The position numbers were made by a program, and so were the translations under genes. From assembly GCF_003977755.1 (NCBI RefSeq), contig NZ_RQWN01000008.1:1-51335 (forward strand): 51,335 nucleotides of DNA, given 5' to 3'. A model generated the notes under the pieces. That model made no database searches. It saw only the letters and a list, made by a program, of their open reading frames with translations, and had not been told where the DNA came from. Of this stretch, positions 25,638 through 33,969 are shown one piece after another; position 1 is the first letter of the stretch; each line of letters begins with the position of its first letter. The DNA comes from Haloterrigena salifodinae. GTDB lineage: Archaea > Halobacteriota > Halobacteria > Halobacteriales > Natrialbaceae.

Positions 25638-26387
25638 TCAGAGCGATGCCGACGGCTCGTCTGGCACTGTTTCGCCGGCGACGTGCTGCTTCGCCAAGTG
25701 TTCCTCGGCCCGCCGGAGTCGATAGGTGAGCGTCGAGCGGGGCACGTCGAGGTGGTCGGCGAGGTCACCGACGTCAACCTTGCGCGGTGACTCGTAGTAG
25801 CCGTGTTCGACGGCGGCTCGGAGGGCGGCCTCCTGCTCGGGCGACAGCCCACCCGTGTTCTCACTGCCGTTGTTTGCCGTCGTCACGGTGTCTGCGGTTC
25901 GGAGCATCTCTGTCTGGGCGCACTCCCCGACGGCCGCCTCGAGGTCGTCGAAGAACGCACCCACGTCGCCCTCGCCGGAGTGGATGATGCGCCACGTGTA
26001 GTGACGGCCCTCGTGGCGGGTCTCGAACAGCACGCCGTCGCCGAGGTGGTCGCGGGCGATGTGGGGGACGGACGCACAGTCCGGGGTGCGCGTCCAGTCG
26101 GAGTAGAGGACGAGCGTGTCGTCTGCGCGGTCGAGGATGCGCGTGGTCTGGGTAGCACCGCAGTCCTCGGTCGCGAGACAGTCGGCGTAGTAGTCGCTGG
26201 TGAGGAACGCGTCCTCGATGGCGTCGAGCGCGTCCGGGGTGCCGGTGGCGTGGTCGACCCGCCAAAGGTGCTCGGCGGTGGCGTGCAGCGACAGCGAGCG
26301 GATCCGGGCGTCCGGATGGTCGGCGAGGGCGTCCGCCACCCTGTTGCACCCGGGCTCGTACTCGAGGGCGAAGACGAGTTCGCGCAT
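25638..26387 (-). CDS. HTH-10 family regulator (bacterio-opsin activator type)
   Basis: 249 residues from the MRELVFALEYEPG start typical of this family; a nine-residue longer start is at 26414. The N-terminal 170 residues are the usual beta-rich sensor region (SLSLHATAEHLWRVDHATG). The C-terminal HTH-10 domain (about 190-245) has LSPEQEAALRAAVEHGYYES, then VGDLADHLDVPRSTLTYRLR. Such proteins control metal, oxidative and light responses in haloarchaea. It lies directly upstream of the metal ATPase gene on the same strand. Confidence 0.8.
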   Translation of the reverse strand: MRELVFALEYEPGCNRVADALADHPDARIRSLSLHATAEHLWRVDHATGTPDALDAIEDAFLTSDYYADCLATEDCGATQTTRILDRADDTLVLYSDWTRTPDCASVPHIARDHLGDGVLFETRHEGRHYTWRIIHSGEGDVGAFFDDLEAAVGECAQTEMLRTADTVTTANNGSENTGGLSPEQEAALRAAVEHGYYESPRKVDVGDLADHLDVPRSTLTYRLRRAEEHLAKQHVAGETVPDEPSASL

Positions 26388-26451
26388 ACCCGTCGATAGG
26401 CGGCGTGCGGACATAACACGTCTGCCCGATGCTGCTGCCTCGGGCGGGTGG

Positions 26452-26817
26452 TCAGATCACGTCGTCGGGGTCGTGGATGTCCTGCATTCGCTGTGCCTCT
26501 GCGGCGTACTGTTCTTGGAGGTCGGCGTCGTCGACTGTGCCGAGATTGTCCGGGTTGGCGTCGACGGCGGCGGTGGTGTCCCGAACGTCGGTGAAGGAGG
26601 TGAGTGCCCGTTCTTTGCGGAAGTACTGTTCGCCGTCGGGGGTCGCGTAGGTGAGGATGATGAGGTTTTGCTCGTCGTCGGAGTACGTCCGCTCAACCAG
26701 CCAGACGCGAACGCCGTCGTCGGGGTCGTCAGCCATGTCGTCGTCTACGGGAACCAGTCGGAAATGGGTTGGCGACTCCACTGAAGGTGATGGCGGTGGT
26801 GGAGTTCGATATGTCAT
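26452..26817 (-). CDS. hypothetical haloarchaeal protein
   Basis: 121 residues from the MTYRTPP start; the upstream extension to 26910 has odd composition. Proline-rich leader, then HFRLVPVDDD, a strand-rich core (VRVWLVERTYSDDEQNLIIL, ATPDGEQYFRKERAL) and an acidic helical tail (QEQYAAEAQRMQDI). No membrane helix and no cysteine. It is the last gene of the GC-rich block before the first IS1595-type element. Family not recognised. Confidence 0.62.
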   Translation of the reverse strand: MTYRTPPPPSPSVESPTHFRLVPVDDDMADDPDDGVRVWLVERTYSDDEQNLIILTYATPDGEQYFRKERALTSFTDVRDTTAAVDANPDNLGTVDDADLQEQYAAEAQRMQDIHDPDDVI

Positions 26818-27024
26818 CGAACGTCTGATTTGTAGCAATCCAAACTGCGAAGGTCTGGAGCTCCCCCGGATCAAAGGGTGACTTTCTGTAAACGGGCATT
26901 CAGTAGTCATTCCTGTTCCCTAGTTACTGTGAACCGTGGGAAGAGTCTCTTTACAACTATGCTATACTGTTTCTGTGTCGAATCTCAGCGCAAAGGGTTC
27001 TCTGACGGCGAGATGAGTTATATG

Positions 27025-28028
27025 GGACGCTCTTGCGTAGGAGATTGTTGATACTGCTGAGCGAAAGCTGTGGAGTCGAAGAGGACAAGGGCACCGCGTT
27101 AGCGGTGCCCGACACGAATGATTCCGATCGATGTGTTTGGATCGGAATCGGTTGCAGCGGGCCTGTTGCAGCAGGTTCGCTGACGTGACGGTGTTTCCTG
27201 TCCCCGTTACCGTTCTGACTGAACGGTCAGAAACGGCAGCTACAGAGAATTTCAGCGATATCTCTGTAAGAATTGCGACCACACGTTCAACGACAAGACT
27301 GGCACGATCTTCGCTCATTCGAAGATTGCACTCCGTCGGTGGTTGTTCTCAATCTACGCGTTTCTCCGGTTTAACACGAGTCTGCGCTAACTCCAGTGAG
27401 AAATCGGGTAACACACAAGTCGATCAACCGGCGCATCGAGCGCTTCGTCAGAGAGCTTGATGCGCCTTCACTCGAACTCGTTGGGCCAGTCGAAATCGAC
27501 CAAGTGTACGTCTCTGCCGGGAAGAAAGGCCGCGAACGCGACTGGGAGTCGCGCTCACGTGGTCTGTCCACGCACGGGCGTGGTTCGTATAGCGGTGACA
27601 AGCCACCCGTCTTCATCATCGCCGATCGTGGCACCGGACAGCGGTACGTGATCCCAGCGAAAGCCGCAGACGAATCGACGATTCGACTCCTGCTGGCGGT
27701 CTGCCAGCAGGAGTCGAACCGTCTATACTGACGGCTTTCGAGCGTACGAACCGCTCGAAGAAGACAACGAATTCGACCGGGAATACGTCGTTCACGGTGA
27801 CGGCGAATACGCCGATGACAAGGTCCACGTCAACACCTGCGAGAGCCACGCGTCGCAGGTGTGACGCTGGCTCTCGCCCCATCAAGGAATCTCTAAGGAC
27901 GAGTTGACGCAGTCTCTCAGAGCGTTCCAACTACGCCGAGAGTTGTATCGAAAACCGGGACGAGACGCACTCAAACACGCTGTCCAAGCTACACTCTGAA
28001 ATCAACAATCTGCTACGGATGAGCGTCC
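27025..28028 (+). mobile_element. IS1595-type insertion sequence, decayed copy 1
   Basis: About 1.0 kb. Terminal inverted repeats: left GGACGCTCTTGCGTAGGAGA (27025-27044); the right end read inward is GGACGCTCATCCGTAGCAGA (28028-28009). Both continue as TTGTTGAT. Its single gene is broken. No matching target duplication was found in the eight flanking bases. A second copy in the same orientation begins near 33970. Confidence 0.75.
27118..27999 (+). pseudogene. IS1595-type transposase, broken (copy 1)
   Basis: Conceptual start MIPIDVFGSESVAAGLLQQV. Then comes a zinc-ribbon region, the FNDKTGTIFAHSKIALRRWL stretch and the ISXO2-like catalytic domain (LVGPVEIDQVYVSAGKKG, GSYSGDKPPVFIIADRG). Stops at about 27180 (TGA at a Trp codon) and within SD*TVRNG, and a frameshift near 27715, inactivate it. 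The readable middle section is 27396-27731. Copy 2 differs in its lesions. Confidence 0.75.
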
Positions 28029-30340
28029 TAATATTCAGAGAGGAGTTGCTTAGGCGCAATCGAGTGGAGTAATACCTGCCCCATCCCTCTCATTGAGGAC
28101 GCAACCAGTTCTTCTGGCGAGGCAAACTCTAAGAGACTCTCTTCATCGTATTGTTCATTGAATTCGATATACATAGAAACACTATATAATGCTACAGCAA
28201 TAACATATCGTTCTTGAACGAATTCTTTCCCAGATTCTCGTAAATTGCGGTTTTGTAAGAAACGTCGTACAGGCGCAGAATGCATATTAACGTAAATATC
28301 CATATCACTCACACTGTCCCCTGCGATGGCTAACTCAACCACATCATGTTCATCGAATCCATGTTTATCCCAGTCATTTTCTTCTACCCTATTGATATTT
28401 GGGAGACTTAGCCCTGCAGATCCTTGAGGTTCAGTCTTCTTTTTATTGTTAGTTGAGGTTGTTTCCGCTTCGTCTGCAAACTCTATCTGGACGCGCTGAG
28501 ATAAAGGAGAATCACCAGGTCTTGTTACATTAAAAATTCCTGTTAGGACATCACCAGGTACATTTCCTTCTGGAGCAGTCAACCCGATAGTCAATATCCC
28601 TTTATTCAAATTTGACCATTGCACAACATCTGTCGTCGGATTGACTCTCAATTCTCCCTTTCCGTCCTCTGTTAGATAATCATTTGGTGCATTCAGATAG
28701 AATCTAACCTGTCGCGTTCTGTTTACTGGTAATTCTAATTCATATGTCCCATCTTCATCGGAGTTATAGAATTCATGGGCTCCGTCAGGATCATATGTTT
28801 CAATAATATTGAAAGTATCTGGGATTTTCGGGGGGCTATACGATGAGAGATCATCAGATGGCACATCAGTCGTTGACTTATCACCGCTTTCGAAGAAGCG
28901 TTGAAGATCGGGGTCTTCCTCAAGGATACTTTGAAGGGACTCATCAAGAATTTCATCAGACTCCTCATTCGCTAGCTTCTGTCGCCGACGGTCTTCCTCA
29001 GCAATTAACCAGTCATCATTCTCAAGAGCATCTTTTACACCTTTACGGAGGGTATTGCCAATAGCAGAGTTCTTTATTCTATCTCTAGTTGGTTGGAACA
29101 AATCAACCATATCGGTCCCTGCAAGGTCAGAAAAGTCAATAATAATGAGTGTATCCTTTCCAACTCGTGGCTTATTACAGCGATTCGTAATAAACGTCGC
29201 TCCTTCATTCCCATGAGTTTGGCCATTCACCGTGTAGAGGACTGCCATATCTCTATGGTCAGGTCCACCGACGAATCGATTCTTGTTTCGAACTGTGATT
29301 TCGTTTTCTTCTAATAACTGATCTATCTCATCATCATCCTTGAATGTGAATACCTCGATACTCCGCACATCTAATCTTTCATTCTCAAAATTATACTGGA
29401 TAGAATATTCTTCTTCTAGTAAGTCATCATACTTCTCTATTCGGCTTCGGAGACCACCAGTCTCTCTCTCTGAAAATCCATCACTGTATCGAGTGTCATG
29501 CAGTTTAAGTGGTACTGGTGGATCAACTAAATATCGCTCAAGCCGCTTTTGGAATCGCTTATCACCAGCAATCGTTGTCTTACCTACATTGAGTTGATAA
29601 TCATAGACCTTCACTAATGTACCATGTGATCTACTATCGATAGTTCCCTCAAACGTCGGGATGTCCCCATCGATAGTCAAGTACTCGTACCGCCCTTTCT
29701 TACGGTTCTGCTTAATTAGCGACCAGCTCCACTTGCCGGTCTCTGAAGCAGCAGCAGAACAGATAAATTTGAAGCTCTTCCCTCCACAAAATTGCAACAC
29801 ACCAGTTGATCCCATACCATATTGCCCCTGCAGAAACGGATAATCTTGCTTGTATTTCCCAGGTTCTAGCAGTCCTAAGAAAGTGTCCTCAAATCGGGAT
29901 GGTGGCTGTCCACATCCATTATCTACTACCGTAAAATTGACTAAATCCTTATTATTTGGTTTGAATCCATCTGCCCGTAGTTCCACATGTTCCTCATCTG
30001 GCTTTAAGAGGTCTCCCCGAGCATCTTTTTGATTATCAAAGTTAGGCAGGTCTTGCGAATGTGGGTCTGGATCTGTTGTTCCTACATGTTCATGGAACCT
30101 TTTCATTAGAACTGCATCGTACGAGTTTATTATTACTTCTACTAATGCGGGAACAGGTGCACCAGCTTGATTCTCTACCACTCCATAATTATTCTCCATT
30201 CGGCCTAACGCCTTCCAATCCTCTTCACTAAAAAAATCAGATTCCAGAATCTCTTCTACTTCTTCGGGGGATTGCGCATCTTTCAACTCGATCGCGGCTT
30301 CCTGTGCAGAGCCCACTCGCTCTTCCCTAGATTGCGCCAT
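28028..30340 (-). CDS. GHKL ATPase of a defence-like locus
   Basis: About 770 residues from the MAQSREERVG start, with a TATA box 21-28 bases upstream. The GHKL (gyrase-Hsp90-histidine kinase-MutL) ATP fold is clear: N-box EVIINSYDA at about 68-76, DNGCG at 140-144, and GQYGMGSTG at about 172-180. A long transducer-like part follows, and the C-terminal 200 residues contain Ig-like strands. It is not a kinase because no histidine phosphoacceptor or receiver is present. MORC-like and Hsp90-like ATPases occur in restriction and defence cassettes. Its TAG stop is formed at the edge of the IS1595-type element, so the native C-terminus may be lost. Confidence 0.75.
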   Translation of the reverse strand: MAQSREERVGSAQEAAIELKDAQSPEEVEEILESDFFSEEDWKALGRMENNYGVVENQAGAPVPALVEVIINSYDAVLMKRFHEHVGTTDPDPHSQDLPNFDNQKDARGDLLKPDEEHVELRADGFKPNNKDLVNFTVVDNGCGQPPSRFEDTFLGLLEPGKYKQDYPFLQGQYGMGSTGVLQFCGGKSFKFICSAAASETGKWSWSLIKQNRKKGRYEYLTIDGDIPTFEGTIDSRSHGTLVKVYDYQLNVGKTTIAGDKRFQKRLERYLVDPPVPLKLHDTRYSDGFSERETGGLRSRIEKYDDLLEEEYSIQYNFENERLDVRSIEVFTFKDDDEIDQLLEENEITVRNKNRFVGGPDHRDMAVLYTVNGQTHGNEGATFITNRCNKPRVGKDTLIIIDFSDLAGTDMVDLFQPTRDRIKNSAIGNTLRKGVKDALENDDWLIAEEDRRRQKLANEESDEILDESLQSILEEDPDLQRFFESGDKSTTDVPSDDLSSYSPPKIPDTFNIIETYDPDGAHEFYNSDEDGTYELELPVNRTRQVRFYLNAPNDYLTEDGKGELRVNPTTDVVQWSNLNKGILTIGLTAPEGNVPGDVLTGIFNVTRPGDSPLSQRVQIEFADEAETTSTNNKKKTEPQGSAGLSLPNINRVEENDWDKHGFDEHDVVELAIAGDSVSDMDIYVNMHSAPVRRFLQNRNLRESGKEFVQERYVIAVALYSVSMYIEFNEQYDEESLLEFASPEELVASSMRGMGQVLLHSIAPKQLLSEY

Positions 30341-30360
30341 AACTGCTATTTTCACCGACA

Positions 30361-30368
30361 GTATATAA
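30361..30368 (-). promoter_or_regulatory. TATA box for the GHKL gene
   Basis: TTATATAC on the minus strand lies about 24 bases ahead of ATG 30340, fitting a leaderless archaeal transcript and supporting that start. It is in the 41-base gap after the winged-helix gene. Confidence 0.55.
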
Positions 30369-30381
30369 CACCCATGATAAA

Positions 30382-30612
30382 TTACTTTTCAGAATCTACT
30401 TCCCATAAGAATGTATTTCCAACGGGGGAACAAGTTATTTTACCATCCTTTTCTAGTTCTGAAAGTTTAGAGTGAGCTGTCGTCCTGTGGCAATCTAACT
30501 CGTCAGCCACTTCGATTGTCGCCATGCGCGTACCTCTGAGTAGGTCAATAATCTCGTCGTCAGAGTAAACCTCATCATACTGTCCAGTATTCTCGTCTCG
30601 TCTGCGTGGCAC
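30382..30612 (-). CDS. small winged-helix protein, candidate controller of the defence locus
   Basis: 76 residues. DDEIIDLLRGTRMATIEVAD, then LDCHRTTAHSKLSELEKDGK and a wing ending in FLWEVDSEK: a classic compact haloarchaeal winged helix. It is divergent from the methyltransferase gene across an inverted repeat and just upstream of the GHKL gene. The position corresponds to that of a restriction-modification controller protein, though it is not the helix-turn-helix fold of bacterial C proteins. Confidence 0.72.
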   Translation of the reverse strand: MPRRRDENTGQYDEVYSDDEIIDLLRGTRMATIEVADELDCHRTTAHSKLSELEKDGKITCSPVGNTFLWEVDSEK

Positions 30613-30685
30613 TATTACCTGAGCGTACTCTCCACGGGGCGTTAAATCCCTTGACAGATCAGCTCAAAACCCAAACATTTTGTAC

Positions 30686-30708
30686 CCATACTACGTTGCG
30701 TAGGATGG
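30686..30708. promoter_or_regulatory. inverted repeat in the winged-helix/methyltransferase divergent region
   Basis: CCATACTACG (30686-30695) and CGTAGGATGG (30699-30708) form an inverted repeat with nine of ten pairs matching and a three-base spacer. It lies between the divergent controller-like gene and the methyltransferase gene, a natural operator position. Confidence 0.55.
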
Positions 30709-30772
30709 TAGCAGATACGGGAATATTGTTGGTGTACTGACGCTGGAAAAACGAAGAACCAAGAACTAAGCC

Positions 30773-32032
30773 ATGTCACTTACAACAAGCGAGCCAGACC
30801 GTGATAGACTGATGAGCGAGGATACTGCCGTTACCAAACTGTTGAGTTCTGAGGCGGAATACAATACAGAACTCGGAGCAGCCTATCAAGGAGATAGTCG
30901 AGAGCTTCTGGAGGAACTGCCCGATAATAGTATTGATCTAATTGTTACTTCTCCTCCGTTTGCGCTTCAGCACCAGAAAGAGTACGGGAACGAGGACCAG
31001 CAAGGATATAATGACTGGTTCATGTCCTTCATCCCTGAAATCCGTCGAGTGCTTCAACCACATGGAAGCTTCGTGGTTGAGATCGGGGGTGCTTTCAAAC
31101 GAGGGTACCCTGAGCGTTCCACGTATCAGTTCGAGCTTTTGAATCGGCTCGTGGATGAAGACGAGGGACAGATGCGCCTTGCTCAGGACTTCTATTGGTA
31201 TAACCCTGCAAAATTACCGAGTCCTATCGAGTGGGTCAATGTTCGTAAAATCCGTGTGACAGATGCCGTTACTCATATCTGGTGGCTTACTCCCGAAATC
31301 AACAAAGACTCGGCTGTCGAGGAAGGAGAGCATCCTCACCCCGAAGTGAGCAACCAAAGGGTTCTCCAGGAGTACTCTGATTCACAAAAAGAATTAATCG
31401 AGACAGGGGAGTTCAACGACGGAGAGCGAGGCTCTGGCTGGAATATTGATTCAGAGTCCTTTGCGAACGATAACGATGGCTCCATCCCAGATAACTTCAT
31501 CGAGGGTCACGAGGCTGGACCGATCCTTGATCGTCTGGATGAAGTGAGTGCAGAGGAATTCATTTCGTGGATTACTGATGGAGAGAGCATCGAAGATCTG
31601 TCCGCAGGGGAGCTATGCAGGATTCTTGGGATGGGAGACACTACACCTGATAACGTAATCGAGGCATCCAACACAGCCAGCAATACCCATTACCTCCAGA
31701 TGTGCCGAGAGTTTGACGTGGACTCTCATCCTGCCCGATTCCCTCGGCAAATTCCAGAGTTCTTCATTGACTTCCTTACTCCCAATCCGCCATACGATGA
31801 TTGGGACCGAAGTTATCTGGATAAGCCAATCGTCCTAGACATCTTCGGCGGGAGCAACCTCACAGGACTCACTGCCGAAAAGAAGGGCCGTCACTGGCTC
31901 GCATTTGAGCGCGAGCAAAAATACATTGACTCGTCTCAATTCCGCTTCTTGACGGAGGAGGAAATCCGTAAGAGCATGAGCGAAGACCAAAGCGACCTTG
32001 GTGACTTCCCCGCAATTAGTAAGAATGACTAA
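30773..32032 (+). CDS. DNA methyltransferase, probable N4-cytosine type
   Basis: 419 residues. Motif IV TSPPF at 59-63 and FGG (VLDIFGGSNLTG) at about 358-360 are in the order IV...I of beta-class N4-cytosine and N6-adenine enzymes; S-P-P-F favours N4-cytosine. A later conserved box SHPARFPRQIPEFFIDFL (near 315-335) is typical of this branch. It should methylate a short target and protect the host from the nuclease encoded nearby. The start at 30773 is preferred; an internal Met (MSEDTAV) is also possible. Its stop overlaps the next small gene by eight bases. Confidence 0.85.
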   Translation: MSLTTSEPDRDRLMSEDTAVTKLLSSEAEYNTELGAAYQGDSRELLEELPDNSIDLIVTSPPFALQHQKEYGNEDQQGYNDWFMSFIPEIRRVLQPHGSFVVEIGGAFKRGYPERSTYQFELLNRLVDEDEGQMRLAQDFYWYNPAKLPSPIEWVNVRKIRVTDAVTHIWWLTPEINKDSAVEEGEHPHPEVSNQRVLQEYSDSQKELIETGEFNDGERGSGWNIDSESFANDNDGSIPDNFIEGHEAGPILDRLDEVSAEEFISWITDGESIEDLSAGELCRILGMGDTTPDNVIEASNTASNTHYLQMCREFDVDSHPARFPRQIPEFFIDFLTPNPPYDDWDRSYLDKPIVLDIFGGSNLTGLTAEKKGRHWLAFEREQKYIDSSQFRFLTEEEIRKSMSEDQSDLGDFPAISKND

Positions 32033-32282
32033 ACAACTACCATCAGAGCTCGAAGGGGCAGTGGAGAAGTGCTTCGAGACCTGGGACCTCGCTGTAGATG
32101 GGGAAATCACCGCTGAGAAAGAAGGTAACGGATACGAAGCATCAGTTCCCTTCTCTGGCGAGCTTCTAGTCGAGGAAGCACTAAGAGACGGTCACAGAGA
32201 TCTCCTCTATAACAAAGAGGCTGAAATCCTATTCAAGGGCGTCCGAGATGGAAAGCTGCTCTTGACAATTAAAGAGAACTGA
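32025..32282 (+). CDS. small protein between methyltransferase and nuclease
   Basis: 85 residues from ATG 32025, overlapping the methyltransferase stop. Charged helix first (LEGAVEKCFETWDLAVDG), then strand pairs (EILFKGVRDGKLLLTIKEN). No known domain; a single cysteine. Tight coupling to the methyltransferase suggests a partner or inhibitor role in the locus. Its end converges on the nuclease gene with eight bases between. Confidence 0.62.
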   Translation: MTKQLPSELEGAVEKCFETWDLAVDGEITAEKEGNGYEASVPFSGELLVEEALRDGHRDLLYNKEAEILFKGVRDGKLLLTIKEN

Positions 32283-32290
32283 GCTAACTG

Positions 32291-33826
32291 CTATTCCTCG
32301 TCGTCATCGTCGTTGTTGAAATCATCGAGCGAGCCTTGTGATTCGTCGTCTTCTTCCTCAAGTTCGGCAAGTTCATCCTCAAACTTCTCAAGTGCCTGTT
32401 CCTCTCGTTCGACTAGCTCACCTTCCTCATCCGATTCGACTTCTTGCTGGCTGAGTTTTTTGATATTGTGGATTCGACGGGCTTCGCTTCTGAGGACCGT
32501 TAGAAGGTGGTCTGCTTCCTCGTCCAGCCGTTCGATATCCTCACCAGTCAGGAACATAATGGAGATGTTCTCTTGGCGCATGACACGGTTTGCGTACTGC
32601 CGAGCATCAGAGGACACACCACCTCGTGCAATCATTAATATAGTGTTAGTTTGGAGAATCCGAGCAATCCCTACTTCACGAGCGACGTACTTCGATTCCA
32701 ACTGCTTCTTGATGTTCTTGCACTGGATTTGCCAACGATTGAACGTCGTTCTGGTTTCGTCCATCACCACGTCTACTTCACTCCCGCCCGTCTTGCGACC
32801 ACGGACACGCCAGCCCACAAAGTCCAGACCAAGCAGCCTCCCTATCTTGACCGATAAGGTTTCCAGGGCCACACCTTTCTCATATGTCCCATCCGCGTCG
32901 AGATCTTCCATGACCTCTTCGAATGATAGTCGAATCACGTGGCGTGGGACCCCTGTCCTCTCGGAGAGGTCGTCGAGGACTGGTTTGAGGATTTCAGAAT
33001 CGAACTTATCAGTTGTTTCTATGAGGTTTGGTTTCCCAGAGACGTGTTCCCACTCAATATAGTCCGCTTCTTGAATTGGGTCGAGCGTCCGCCGACTAAT
33101 CCCACTTTGCTTAATATCGACGCCATACGCCTCTTCAGCAATTTGTTTCACTGTGCGACTCTTCACCTGTCCACTGGGAGCAATCAATGTGAGTGCTCTC
33201 AGGAAGGCCTGCTGATGTTCTTCCAAACCATCCAGTTCAACGATATCCTCAGAGTCTACACCGATAAGTTCCTCAATCCGAACACGGTCGATATCGTAGT
33301 GATGGGTTCCTCTGTTTACAACACCAGATTTGGACATCCAAGCTCTCATCTGAGACCAGTGGTTTGAAGTCTCATCGACGTGGAAATCATACTGACGACG
33401 GAATTCCTCCTTGACGTTCGCGTTGACCGTTCTTTTCCCCTGTGCTTCCAAATCCTCGACGATCTCGATACCTTTGAGACCATGTAGATTACGGAGGATA
33501 TGCTGCGTGAACCTATCATAGAGAGCATCAGGATCATCACGAAGTTTATACAACTCATCCCCTAGATCAGTAAAGTAGAAGTCGTTGTCTGTGATTCCAT
33601 ATCCTCGTTCCTTTAGTCCGAGACGGACGTTCTTCGACCTCGTGGTATCAGCATGGTCTGGGAAGAACTTCTTCCGCATTACCTCGTCAAATTCGTCTTC
33701 CTGACCTTCGTACTCCTTCGCTTTCTCGAGAATATATGCGAGTTCAGGAGGTTCCCCTTCATCCGTGTAAAGTTGTTCTGGAGAAAAGGCATCCCCAAAA
33801 GGTAGGTCCGTGTCGTGTCGAGCCAT
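32291..33826 (-). CDS. Mrr-like PD-(D/E)xK nuclease of the defence locus
   Basis: 511 residues. The N-terminal 300 residues are helical and winged-helix-like (GLKERGYGITDNDFYFTDLG; TVKQIAEEAYGV). The catalytic region is a variant PD-(D/E)xK fold of the Mrr kind: GSEVDVV with Asp352, then QIQCKN with Q368-x-K370, followed by a helix VAREVGIARILQT and the strand TILMIARGGVSSDARQYANR. An acidic coiled tail follows. Mrr-type nucleases cleave DNA according to methylation. The pairing with a methyltransferase and GHKL ATPase suggests a modification-based restriction system. Confidence 0.78.
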   Translation of the reverse strand: MARHDTDLPFGDAFSPEQLYTDEGEPPELAYILEKAKEYEGQEDEFDEVMRKKFFPDHADTTRSKNVRLGLKERGYGITDNDFYFTDLGDELYKLRDDPDALYDRFTQHILRNLHGLKGIEIVEDLEAQGKRTVNANVKEEFRRQYDFHVDETSNHWSQMRAWMSKSGVVNRGTHHYDIDRVRIEELIGVDSEDIVELDGLEEHQQAFLRALTLIAPSGQVKSRTVKQIAEEAYGVDIKQSGISRRTLDPIQEADYIEWEHVSGKPNLIETTDKFDSEILKPVLDDLSERTGVPRHVIRLSFEEVMEDLDADGTYEKGVALETLSVKIGRLLGLDFVGWRVRGRKTGGSEVDVVMDETRTTFNRWQIQCKNIKKQLESKYVAREVGIARILQTNTILMIARGGVSSDARQYANRVMRQENISIMFLTGEDIERLDEEADHLLTVLRSEARRIHNIKKLSQQEVESDEEGELVEREEQALEKFEDELAELEEEDDESQGSLDDFNNDDDDEE

Positions 33827-33969
33827 TTTATATTTCGAGCTGCTGCTAGATCATCGTATTTACTTATAGCTTTTGATGGGTCAGCGGGCCACTAAAGATG
33901 AGTTAAAAGCCAAGAGCTTAGCAGATAGTACTATCAGAGGGGGAAGCCAGAAGATGTAGTTTAAGTACT

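Noticed and set aside
27396-27731. Intact 111-residue gene inside IS copy 1
   Set aside because: It is the middle of a broken transposase, not a separate gene.
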